Assembly: GCA_009780955.1 (NCBI GenBank) | Contig: WQZB01000024.1 | Location: 1 to 56,779, forward strand | DNA: 56,779 bases | From: Polyangiaceae bacterium | GTDB lineage: Bacteria; Myxococcota_A; Polyangia; Polyangiales; Polyangiaceae | Reading direction: 5' to 3' | Part shown: positions 33,193 to 41,165 of the stretch, one piece after another | How positions within the stretch are numbered: the stretch's first letter is position 1 | Layout of the letters: every line of letters begins with the position of its first letter | Made by a program: the position numbers and the translations under genes | The notes under the pieces: generated by a model | The model's input: only the letters and a program-made list of their open reading frames with translations | Told to the model about the DNA's origin: nothing | Databases searched by the model: none

Positions 33193-34211
33193 AGGGAAAG
33201 GGTTGCGTCGAGTAGATCGCCAAAATTTGCTGGCTTGAACGCCTGCGTTGTTGACGTCAGATCGACGACGTCGATCGACATGGGCAGCTCGGGATTGATA
33301 TGCTCCGGCGCGAGCGGCGGCGCCGGAGGCGTGGGGGTGACTGCGGTCTTCGTGGGACCGCGCAAATCGAACCCAGGACCCGTTGGCACGCCAGGCTCGC
33401 GCCAACCCCCGGTTGCCCCGTAACCTGCAGGTGGAGGCGCTGTGGGGCTTTGACGAGCGCCTGGTTCTGCGCCTGATTCGATTGGCGGTGTAGCCACGTG
33501 TCTGCCGGATTCCGGCGGAGGCGTGAGGCGCAAAGCACCGCTTTCTTCGTTGGCTTCGTAGGCCTCGGCTTCGTACGCTGCTGCGGTGGTAGTTTCGGCC
33601 GTAACTGGCCGACGTGACGATGTAGGCGCCTCTTCTTGGATCTCGTTGGCTTTCTCGGCTTTTTCGATCGCCGCCTCGCCCTCGTTGGCCTCGCGGGCCT
33701 CGGGCACGAGTGGCGGCATTTGTGTCTCGGTGCTGGCGGCCTCGGTGAAGGGGGCTGAAGCACTGCTGGTGGGTGTGGGCGCGACTGCAGCGCGCTCGGG
33801 CGGCGCTGCTACGAGCTGCGCACCGCTTTCGGTTGCTGGACGCACTTCGTCGTAGACATCGACATCGACGTCGACCTCGACTTCGTCGGCCGTAACTTCG
33901 ATATCTGAGTCGAAGAGCTCGTCAACTTCAATGTCGGATGCATCGGCCGTCAGTGCGTCGTCGCTTGCCACTGCATTTGCGTTGAGTTGCTGGGCTGGCG
34001 GCGGCAGTGACGACGTAGGTGGCGCCGGAAGATCTGGGTATGAGACGGGCGGAGAGATTGCTTCGGGTGCACGCGCGGACGAGACCGGCGAAAAGGCCGA
34101 CGCGGCCAACGTGCGTGGGGCTGAAGCTCGCGTGACGACGCGGTTGAGCAAGACTTCAAGCTTGGCAATTTTGCCGTTGTTCACGCCGCTTATTACGTGA
34201 TCGCGATTCAC
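33189..34211 (-). CDS. Acidic, Pro/Ala-rich, mostly disordered protein
   Basis: This 340-aa protein starts at GTG 34211, overlapping the previous stop (GTGA). The N-terminal 30 residues (KIAKLEVLLNRVVTRA) may form a helix. The middle is dominated by acidic runs with DVDVDVYDEV and SDIEV repeats, and the rest by Pro, Ala, Thr and Ser. A short hydrophobic tail (FGDLLDATLSL) ends at a stop that lies inside a palindrome, so the natural C terminus may once have been different. No family is recognised. It forms a two-gene unit with the gene at 34753. Confidence 0.55.
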   Translation of the reverse strand: MNRDHVISGVNNGKIAKLEVLLNRVVTRASAPRTLAASAFSPVSSARAPEAISPPVSYPDLPAPPTSSLPPPAQQLNANAVASDDALTADASDIEVDELFDSDIEVTADEVEVDVDVDVYDEVRPATESGAQLVAAPPERAAVAPTPTSSASAPFTEAASTETQMPPLVPEAREANEGEAAIEKAEKANEIQEEAPTSSRRPVTAETTTAAAYEAEAYEANEESGALRLTPPPESGRHVATPPIESGAEPGARQSPTAPPPAGYGATGGWREPGVPTGPGFDLRGPTKTAVTPTPPAPPLAPEHINPELPMSIDVVDLTSTTQAFKPANFGDLLDATLSL

Positions 34212-34753
34212 GATGTGCTCCCCTGTAGCATTGCGACGATATCGCCGTAGCTACGGCCTTCGGCAACGAGACCCCGCACGCGTTGGGCAGCCTTGTGTGA
34301 GCCGATGAAAAACCGAGATAAAAGGGCATCGCGACCAATGAACGTGGCGAACACGCTGCGGCCGGCCGCTTCGCTGATGGCACTGGCGAGCAATGCGCAC
34401 AAAAACGCATCGGCTGCTACGGCTTCGTTTTTTACGACGGCGAGCATTGCGCGGCCCCAGCGCTCAACTTCGAGCGAGCACACGCCTGCAAGTGCCAGCT
34501 CGCCGGCGAGGTGCGAGACCACGTCGTCGAGTGAAGCGCCAAGCACCGCCTCGCCCCCGCCAAGCCGATTCGCGACACGCGCCCCACATGCTCGACCAAT
34601 GCTAGTACCGAGAGCTGTGAGCGAGCTTTCGCTCAACTCCTGAAACACGGTACTCGGGACGAGTACGAGCCTTTCGCCTCGCGCGTCGGACGCGGCTCCG
34701 TTTCGCAAATCAAATCGAACCGCGCCTTTGGGATCGAATGACACCCCTGCCAT
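34208..34753 (-). CDS. Unrecognised alpha/beta protein
   Basis: This 181-aa soluble protein has no signal peptide. It is Ala/Val/Gly-rich with regular helices (LTALGTSIGRACGARVANRLGG, DDVVSHLAGELALAGV) and a central strand segment, with faint resemblance in length and pattern to V4R/heme-NO-binding-like folds, too weak for a call. The last 25 residues (AQRVRGLVAEGRSYGDIVAMLQG) look like a helical tail. Its stop overlaps the start of the disordered protein, so the two may interact. Confidence 0.55.
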   Translation of the reverse strand: MAGVSFDPKGAVRFDLRNGAASDARGERLVLVPSTVFQELSESSLTALGTSIGRACGARVANRLGGGEAVLGASLDDVVSHLAGELALAGVCSLEVERWGRAMLAVVKNEAVAADAFLCALLASAISEAAGRSVFATFIGRDALLSRFFIGSHKAAQRVRGLVAEGRSYGDIVAMLQGSTS

Positions 34754-34796
34754 TTTTCCTCTTACCCACGGTTATAGAGGCCGGCGAAACGGCGTG

Positions 34797-37391
34797 TCAA
34801 ATCCCCTTTTTGAGAGGCCGGCGACGCAGAAGCACGATGCTAACGGTAATGGCGGCGATCTCGAGCAATGCATCGGGCGTGCGTGATCGTGGCGACGGGT
34901 GTGATTGGTGCATACTGCATCCACTTCCTTCAGCATGGCTGGGGTAGTCAGCCGTCCACCCGTCGGTTGCAACGGGCAGTGCGCGGTACGAAACGATGGG
35001 CTGGCCGTCGAATGTAGCGCCGAAGATCACGTGCAATCCGCCAAGGCCGGGTGGCGGCTTCCACTCGTAGGTCCATACGCCGGGGCCACGCCGCGTGATT
35101 GACGGCGGCGCTGCCGCTGTCGTGGTGGGCGGCTCGCCCTCGATTTCGACCACCGCAGCAAGGCGGCTGCTGTCAAAAAGATCGGCGCGATGTGCGCCGT
35201 CGCTCGTGCGAAGTTCGACGATCGCCGTGATGGTCATCGAGCTGTCGGCGGGTACGTATTCGGAGCTCAGCGTGATCCAGCTCTGCGACGCGGCGGGCAT
35301 AGAAAGCTTTGGATCGTGCATCAAATCGAGCGCCTCGAGCGCACCCACGGCGTCGACTTCACCTGGACCCGATTGATCGTCGAAAGGTGCAGCGCCTCGA
35401 AAATAGTGTGCACCGGCCTGAAGAAGAGCGCGCACTTGGTCTTGCGTGAGCGTTGGATCGTTCTGCAAAAGTAAGGCGACGACACCTGCAACAACCGGTG
35501 CCGACATGGATGTGCCGACTGCGATGCCGTGCTCGTCGTCGATTTGCAGGCATCGATTGTCGCTCGTTCCGGTTTTCGTACGCGGGCACGAACTCGTTGT
35601 GAAGATGCCTCCGGGGATGCCCGGAAGCGCGCTATGGCTCATCGCCGAGATGACGAACGCCCCTGGCGCGGCAATTTCGGGCTTCTGCACGCCGGTCGCC
35701 GTGGGCCCTGCGCTCGAGAACCAACACACCTCGCCGTCTTCGAGGCTGCGCATCACAATCTGCCCTGTTGGCGACAAGAGCGGCATGCCGCCAGCAGCGT
35801 CGAGGACAGGAACACGCATGGTGACATCGGCGCCTGCGATGCTGGTCCAGTGCGGTCGGTTCACAGTGCAACCAACACCGATGAGTGACGGATGCGTTGC
35901 CGGGAGGTTGATTGTGCCTTGCCGCACACCGCTTGCAAACGTGGCTTGGCGAGGCTCGCCGAGCGCCGCGTCGCCAAGGCCTTGCAGATAAAGTTCGGCC
36001 ATGCCCGAGCCTTGGAACGTGATGTAGTAGGTGCCCGTTGGCCATGCGCCCGCCCATAGAACCACCGCGCCGCGCGAGCCGGCAGGAATGGGGCTGCCGG
36101 GTACATCGGAGCCGTAAATGATGGCTGCATTGTACAAGCTTGTGTTCTTGCCGTTCTGGCTGCCCGATGCGATGGGCGCGATCCACGTGCCGTCTGGGCC
36201 GTCGAGCCCGATTTTCATGTTGGCGCCATCGTGCAGTGTGATCCACACCTGGACCGATCCGGAATCGGCGCCCAACGTTGGCACCGGAATGCGCATGATG
36301 GTGCCCTCTGTCACGCGCACACTTTGATGGATTGGGGTTTCGACGATTGAGCCGGAGTTACCTGCTGCCGCGATGATGATGTGCCCGGGGTGGTCTGGGC
36401 CAACGTAGCTTGCAAGGACTTGTTCCCAAAGGGATGTGCCGTCGTGGGGGCCGAAGTCACTTCCAAGCGAAAGGTTTACGACCAACGGAAGTCTTTCGGC
36501 ATCGGCGCGGTTGAACATGAACTCCACGGCGCGCACCAGATCGTCGCTCTCGACTCCATCGCTGTCGCTCGTTGCGCGCACGACGACGAGGTTCGAGGCA
36601 GGCGCCATGCCGGTGTAAGGGGTGCCGCTCGAAGCAGCGATGCCGGCAACATGAGTGCCATGGCCAATGTTGTCAGTGGGTGCGCACCATGCACCGGTCG
36701 ATGCGTCGCAGCTGCCCGCTTGGATGGTTGCTCGGCGCGCGTCGATCATGTCGCCCGACAGGACTGCACCCTTAAGGTTGCCGCTGTCGTCTAGGATGCC
36801 GAATTGCTCCTCGAGATCGGGGTACGTACCGAGTGGCTTGGCCGACAAGTCGAGCAGCCACGCAATGCGCGTATGACCGGAAGCGTCGATCATGTCCGGA
36901 TGGGTGACGTCGACACCTGTATCGGCAATGCCGATCATGATCCCCGTGCCATCGGCACCGAGCTCCTGGCGAGCCACTACCGTTTTGACCCATTGCCCCG
37001 CACGGTCGAGCACGGGATGGAGCGGGGGAGTAACCTCGAGGTGCAGCTCAGGATGCAGGGTCGCGAACGCGTCGATTTTCTTCGCAGTGGCTCGGAGGCG
37101 ACCAATGCCCGGTGCAACGGGATATAGGCCATAGTTTTGCGCGCGTGTGCCTTGGGGAAGCGCGACGAGCGCTCCGATGAGGCCGGTCGAGGGGGCCAGC
37201 GTTTTGGCGGCGTGGGCACCGAGCATGCGGACAAGCCTTGCGCCGTTCGGATGGCCAAGACCGGGCGTGCTCGACCCGGCAGGCGCGCCAGGCGCAACTT
37301 GCGCGTACACTGACACCGGTGTCGCCGCTGAAACCGTCAACGGCGTCACCCAAGTGCCAGACAACACTGCCGCAATCAAGCCGAAACGCAT
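34797..37391 (-). CDS. Secreted subtilisin-like serine protease (S8) with membrane-sorting tail
   Basis: This 864-aa protein has a signal peptide (about 1-22) and a propeptide-like region to about residue 130. The S8 catalytic triad is Asp157 (IGIADTGVD), His244 (NIGHGTHVAG) and Ser628 (GTSMSAP), with the oxyanion Asn345 (AAAGNSG). A long insertion (about 350-560) contains a beta-sandwich-like domain. The C terminus shows a Cys (GSGCSMHQ), a short hydrophobic helix and RRRPLKK, resembling MYXO-CTERM tails that are processed to surface anchors. It should be an exported or surface protease, possibly for predation or nutrient release. Confidence 0.85.
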   Translation of the reverse strand: MRFGLIAAVLSGTWVTPLTVSAATPVSVYAQVAPGAPAGSSTPGLGHPNGARLVRMLGAHAAKTLAPSTGLIGALVALPQGTRAQNYGLYPVAPGIGRLRATAKKIDAFATLHPELHLEVTPPLHPVLDRAGQWVKTVVARQELGADGTGIMIGIADTGVDVTHPDMIDASGHTRIAWLLDLSAKPLGTYPDLEEQFGILDDSGNLKGAVLSGDMIDARRATIQAGSCDASTGAWCAPTDNIGHGTHVAGIAASSGTPYTGMAPASNLVVVRATSDSDGVESDDLVRAVEFMFNRADAERLPLVVNLSLGSDFGPHDGTSLWEQVLASYVGPDHPGHIIIAAAGNSGSIVETPIHQSVRVTEGTIMRIPVPTLGADSGSVQVWITLHDGANMKIGLDGPDGTWIAPIASGSQNGKNTSLYNAAIIYGSDVPGSPIPAGSRGAVVLWAGAWPTGTYYITFQGSGMAELYLQGLGDAALGEPRQATFASGVRQGTINLPATHPSLIGVGCTVNRPHWTSIAGADVTMRVPVLDAAGGMPLLSPTGQIVMRSLEDGEVCWFSSAGPTATGVQKPEIAAPGAFVISAMSHSALPGIPGGIFTTSSCPRTKTGTSDNRCLQIDDEHGIAVGTSMSAPVVAGVVALLLQNDPTLTQDQVRALLQAGAHYFRGAAPFDDQSGPGEVDAVGALEALDLMHDPKLSMPAASQSWITLSSEYVPADSSMTITAIVELRTSDGAHRADLFDSSRLAAVVEIEGEPPTTTAAAPPSITRRGPGVWTYEWKPPPGLGGLHVIFGATFDGQPIVSYRALPVATDGWTADYPSHAEGSGCSMHQSHPSPRSRTPDALLEIAAITVSIVLLRRRPLKKGI

Positions 37392-37427
37392 GGTTGCCGT
37401 CCTTCTTGAATGAGATTGATTGCGTCA

Positions 37428-38993
37428 CTAAACGGGCAATATGATATGTTTTTTCTTGGGCCGTAATTCGGTTTTCGATTCGTAGCGCCCGAGGCGCGTT
37501 GCGAGCTCGGCGCGCAAGCGATCGCCAGGCACCACGCCGTCGATGACGAGCTCGCCGGCGAGCTTCATGAGGTCGATGTCGGCGCGGTATTCGTCTCGGA
37601 GCTTGGCAACGTAGGCATTGCGCTCGGGTCCTTCTGGCACGAGTTGAATTTTGTTGTAGTAGACGGCGTTGACAGCCGCCTGCGGACCCATCACGGCGAT
37701 GGATGCGGTGGGCAGCGCAAGGCACGCGTCGGGCTCGAAGGCCGGCCCGCACATCGCATAAAGGCCTGCTCCATAGGCTTTGCGGACAATCACAGAAATT
37801 TTTGCAACGGTGGCCGCGCTCACCGCGGCGATCATTTTGGCGCCTGCTCGGATGATGCCTTGGCGTTCGACCTTCGAGCCAATCATGAAGCCAGGCACGT
37901 CGGCGAGATAGAGCAGAGGCACGTTGAAGGCGTCGCACAGCCAGATGAAGCGTGTGGCCTTGTCGGCCGAGTCGACGAAAAGCACACCGCCGAGGTGCTT
38001 CGGTTGGTTGGCAACGATGCCGACCACGCGCCCTTCGATGCGCGCAAACCCCGTGAGTATTTCTTTCGCGAAAAGTTGTTTGATTTCACACCACGAGCCA
38101 GAATCGATAATTTCGTGGATCACGGCCATCATGTCGAAGAACTTATTCTCATCCGCGGGAATGATGTCTTCGATGCGCCTTCCACTACAATTAGGAGCTT
38201 TCGGCTCGGATCGCGGCGGCATTTCGGTGGCGTTCGGGGGCAGATATCCAATGTAGCGGCGCGCCCAAACAATCGCTTCGTCTTCGGACTTGCAGAGTAC
38301 ATCACCGCAGCCCGACACCGAGCAGTGCATTTTCGCTCCGCCCATTTCTTCGAGCGTTACTTTTTCGCCGATGACCACTTCGGCCATGCGCGGTGAGCCA
38401 AGGTACATGCTCGCATTGCCCTCGACCATGATGACGACGTCGCAGAACGCCGGAATGTAGGCGCCGCCGGCCGCGCTTGGGCCGAACAAAATGCAGACCT
38501 GTGGCACTTGTCCCGACAACTCGACCTCGTTGTAGAAAATGCGCCCAGCACCGCGGCGGCCCGGAAACATTTCGATCTGATCGGTGATGCGCGCGCCGGC
38601 CGAGTCGACCAAGTAGAAGAGCGGCGAGCGAAGATCGCGCGCGGTTTCTTGGATGCGAAGAATTTTCTCGACGGTGCGACGGCCCCATGAGCCTGCCTTG
38701 ACGGTCGAGTCGTTCGCCATGACGCACACTGTGCGTCCGTCGATCGTCGCCGTTCCCGTAATCACGCCGTCGGCCGGCAACTCGGGGTCGAAGTTGTTGG
38801 CGAGCGCCGCGTCTTCGGTGAACGAGCCTGGGTCAACGAGCTTCGCGATGCGATCGCGCGCGAAAAGCTTTCCGGCTTCTGCGTTTTTTTGGTGGTACTT
38901 CGGTGCGCCGCCTTTTTCAACGCGAGCGAGGGTTTCTTTCAGCTTGGCATCGGCAGACACGCCGGCTTGTTTACGGGGTCGCGCTGCCGGCAT
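37428..38993 (-). CDS. Acyl-CoA carboxylase carboxyltransferase (beta) subunit
   Basis: This 521-aa protein has both crotonase-like halves of the biotin-dependent carboxyltransferase: N half with LVDSAGARITDQ and GPSAAGGAYIPAFCD, C half with FMIGSKVERQGIIRAGAKM and AYGAGLYAMCG. It moves a carboxyl group from biotin to an acyl-CoA (propionyl-, acetyl- or methylcrotonyl-CoA; the substrate cannot be fixed from motifs). The biotin carboxylase subunit is not in this window. ATG 38993 is 11 bp from the MITE at 39004, so the usual ribosome-binding region is element DNA. It is probably transcribed with the enoyl-CoA hydratase upstream. Confidence 0.88.
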   Translation of the reverse strand: MPAARPRKQAGVSADAKLKETLARVEKGGAPKYHQKNAEAGKLFARDRIAKLVDPGSFTEDAALANNFDPELPADGVITGTATIDGRTVCVMANDSTVKAGSWGRRTVEKILRIQETARDLRSPLFYLVDSAGARITDQIEMFPGRRGAGRIFYNEVELSGQVPQVCILFGPSAAGGAYIPAFCDVVIMVEGNASMYLGSPRMAEVVIGEKVTLEEMGGAKMHCSVSGCGDVLCKSEDEAIVWARRYIGYLPPNATEMPPRSEPKAPNCSGRRIEDIIPADENKFFDMMAVIHEIIDSGSWCEIKQLFAKEILTGFARIEGRVVGIVANQPKHLGGVLFVDSADKATRFIWLCDAFNVPLLYLADVPGFMIGSKVERQGIIRAGAKMIAAVSAATVAKISVIVRKAYGAGLYAMCGPAFEPDACLALPTASIAVMGPQAAVNAVYYNKIQLVPEGPERNAYVAKLRDEYRADIDLMKLAGELVIDGVVPGDRLRAELATRLGRYESKTELRPKKKHIILPV

Positions 38994-39003
38994 CAAGCAA
39001 AAG

Positions 39004-39125
39004 ACCGCTTTCGATTTGGCGCGATCTCTTCGTTGGCGGCTCCGGTGCGGTCCTCAAAGCCGGAAGAGGCTGTTCCGGTCCGCTCCTCGCCGACCGCCTC
39101 GATCTCGCGCCAACTTGAAAGCGGT
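39004..39125 (+). mobile_element. MITE-like element, full copy A
   Basis: This 122-bp element is bounded by inverted repeats of about 21 bp: ACCGCTTTCGATTTGGCGCGA on the left and the complement of ACCGCTTTCAAGTTGGCGCGA on the right (two mismatches). It has no coding capacity, and its interior is GC-rich and partly self-complementary. It is more than 80 per cent identical by eye to copy B at 49446. It lies between the enoyl-CoA hydratase stop and the carboxyltransferase start. No clear target duplication is visible. Confidence 0.8.
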
Positions 39126-39133
39126 CCAACTAA

Positions 39134-39925
39134 CTAACAACCCCTGAATACCGGCTTACGCTTTTCGGCAAACGCGCTCAAAGCCTCGCGGCGATCTTCG
39201 CTGACAAGAACTTTGTCGTAAGCGAGTTTTTCGAGCTCGAGACCCACTTCGAGCGCTACATCGAACGAGCGATCGACAGCTTCGAGAGCGGCTGCCTGGG
39301 CGATTGGGGCGCCGTTTGCAATGGGCTCGATCAAAGCAAGAGCGTCGTCGACGACATGGATGCCCGCCGGCGTTACGCGGTTGACCAAGCCCCATGCGAG
39401 CGCCTCGGCTGCGGTTAGCTTGCGGCCAAGGAGAATCATTTCTTTGGCGCGCGCCTCACCAACGATGCGCGGCAGGCGCTGCGTTCCCCCCGCGCCAGGA
39501 ATGATTCCAAGCGATGTTTCGGGAAGACCAAGGGTTGCGTGCGCCGCGGCGACGCGCAAATCACACACGAGCGCGAGCTCGAGACCACCGCCGAGCGCCG
39601 CGCCATTCAGGGCTGCCACCACCGGCTTTGGCGAACGGTCGATGAGCCCGAGCTCGGAGCGATAGAGCGTGAGTTGCGCGCGAATGTCGTTTTCCGTCAT
39701 AAGGCTTCGCTCTTTCAAATCGGCACCCGCGCAAAAGGCCTTGTCGCCTTTGCCTGTCAGCACGATGGCGCGAACGGACGGATTCGTCGTGGCCTCGCGC
39801 GCAAGCTTGCCAAGCGAGAGCAGCAGCGGGCGCGAGAGGCTATTTCGGCGCTCTTCGCGATCGATGGCCCAAATGATGACAGATCCGCGCTGCTCAACCT
39901 CGATGGGAAATGATTCGCTTGTCAT
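39134..39925 (-). CDS. Enoyl-CoA hydratase/isomerase (crotonase family)
   Basis: This 263-aa protein has the oxyanion-hole motifs FCAGADLKER and NGAALGGGLELALVCD, the catalytic Glu region LPETSLGIIPGAGGTQRLPR with both glutamate positions, and a crotonase C-terminal helix. The pattern resembles the AUH/methylglutaconyl-CoA hydratase branch, which together with the next-door carboxyltransferase could fit leucine or branched-acid degradation; that is inference. It is divergent from the gene at 40041 over a 115-bp gap. Confidence 0.88.
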   Translation of the reverse strand: MTSESFPIEVEQRGSVIIWAIDREERRNSLSRPLLLSLGKLAREATTNPSVRAIVLTGKGDKAFCAGADLKERSLMTENDIRAQLTLYRSELGLIDRSPKPVVAALNGAALGGGLELALVCDLRVAAAHATLGLPETSLGIIPGAGGTQRLPRIVGEARAKEMILLGRKLTAAEALAWGLVNRVTPAGIHVVDDALALIEPIANGAPIAQAAALEAVDRSFDVALEVGLELEKLAYDKVLVSEDRREALSAFAEKRKPVFRGC

Positions 39926-40040
39926 GCTTTTTATAAAGCATGGAATTTTGGCTCATGGTGCACTTCCATCAAGAACCACGCCAAGCGCGTCAAGCAAGGT
40001 TCTCTTGACAGCGTGCGCATTCGTGTCGCAGTTAAAAGCC

Positions 40041-41123
40041 ATGGAAACAATTCCGGTCTGGCTTTATCTGATCATCCTTTTTAGTATTGGGGGTGCCTAT
40101 TACTATATCGTTTACGTTTACGGCGCCAGACCTGACCCTGCGACTGCCGTTCCGCCGGTTCCAAAGGCTCCTCGCTATGCTGGGCCCGACGTCGAGGCGC
40201 TTTTCCAGTCCGTGTTGCGGATGGATCTCAATCCCCTGGGTGCTCGCCTTGCGGCAACACGCCAGGCGCAAGCTTGGGACGATCGCGGATTGGATCTCGA
40301 AAATATCGGCGGTGCATTCGACGTGCTCGACCGAGGCGTCGTCGATGTTTGGGCGCGCAATTATCCGAATGATGCAGGGGTGCGATTGGTGAGCGGTGTT
40401 CACGCCATTCATTGGGCATGGAAAGCGCGTGGAACCGGCGCTGGCTCGACGGTCACCAAAGACGGCGCAAGACTCATGAGAGAGCGCCTTCGAGTGGCTC
40501 AATCCGAGTTGCTGCAAGCCATTGCCATGGATCCGGCCGACCCAACACCTCACGCGCATCTCATAACGTGCGCCAAAGGCTTACAGCTTAGCAAAGAAGA
40601 AGCATTTTCCCAATTCTCTTATGCCATGGCGAAAGATCCCGAAAATATCCATGCATGCAAAAGACTTTTGGATTTCCTTCATCCTAAGTGGTTTGGCTCG
40701 ATCGCCGAGGTTCGAAGTGTGGCGCTCGACATCGCACGCCGTTCGCGACCAGGATCCGACTTGCGCGCGCTACCTTTTTTGGCGCACGCCTTTGCGTGGG
40801 AATACACTGCCCTGTTCGACGATCATCGCAAGAAAGCCGACGCGGCGATTCGTGCCGCCGATGCACGTGCCGAGCTCGATGAAGCGTGGGCCAATTGGGC
40901 TGCAAGCCAATCGCCGAGCCCGCGTCGATCAACCATAATACTACACAATTATGCTGCCTTCTGTCTGTATCTCATGAAGGATCAGTCGCGCCTCGCATTG
41001 CAACTCCGTGCGATTGGAACGGGATACATCAACTATCCGTGGTGTTTTCTCGGGAAAATGAGGGATCCCGTGAGCTCCTCCAACGAAGGATTCGCCGCAG
41101 CCAGAAAGCTCGCAAACGTATGA
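40041..41123 (+). CDS. Membrane-anchored helical (TPR-like) protein, unrecognised
   Basis: This 360-aa protein starts at ATG 40041; the long upstream extension overlaps the divergent hydratase and is rejected. An N-terminal transmembrane helix (about residues 5-27) is followed by a soluble helical domain with repeat-like segments (YPNDAGVRLVSGVHAIHWAWKARG, MDPADPTPHAHLITCAKGLQLS, DPENIHACKRLLDFL). The pattern recalls DUF4034-type helical-repeat proteins, but the assignment is weak. It is 42 bp upstream of gcvP on the same strand. Confidence 0.6.
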   Translation: METIPVWLYLIILFSIGGAYYYIVYVYGARPDPATAVPPVPKAPRYAGPDVEALFQSVLRMDLNPLGARLAATRQAQAWDDRGLDLENIGGAFDVLDRGVVDVWARNYPNDAGVRLVSGVHAIHWAWKARGTGAGSTVTKDGARLMRERLRVAQSELLQAIAMDPADPTPHAHLITCAKGLQLSKEEAFSQFSYAMAKDPENIHACKRLLDFLHPKWFGSIAEVRSVALDIARRSRPGSDLRALPFLAHAFAWEYTALFDDHRKKADAAIRAADARAELDEAWANWAASQSPSPRRSTIILHNYAAFCLYLMKDQSRLALQLRAIGTGYINYPWCFLGKMRDPVSSSNEGFAAARKLANV

Positions 41124-41165
41124 CAGGAGCGCGCAGCACGTCTCTGCGGTAAAGAGAACACCTCC

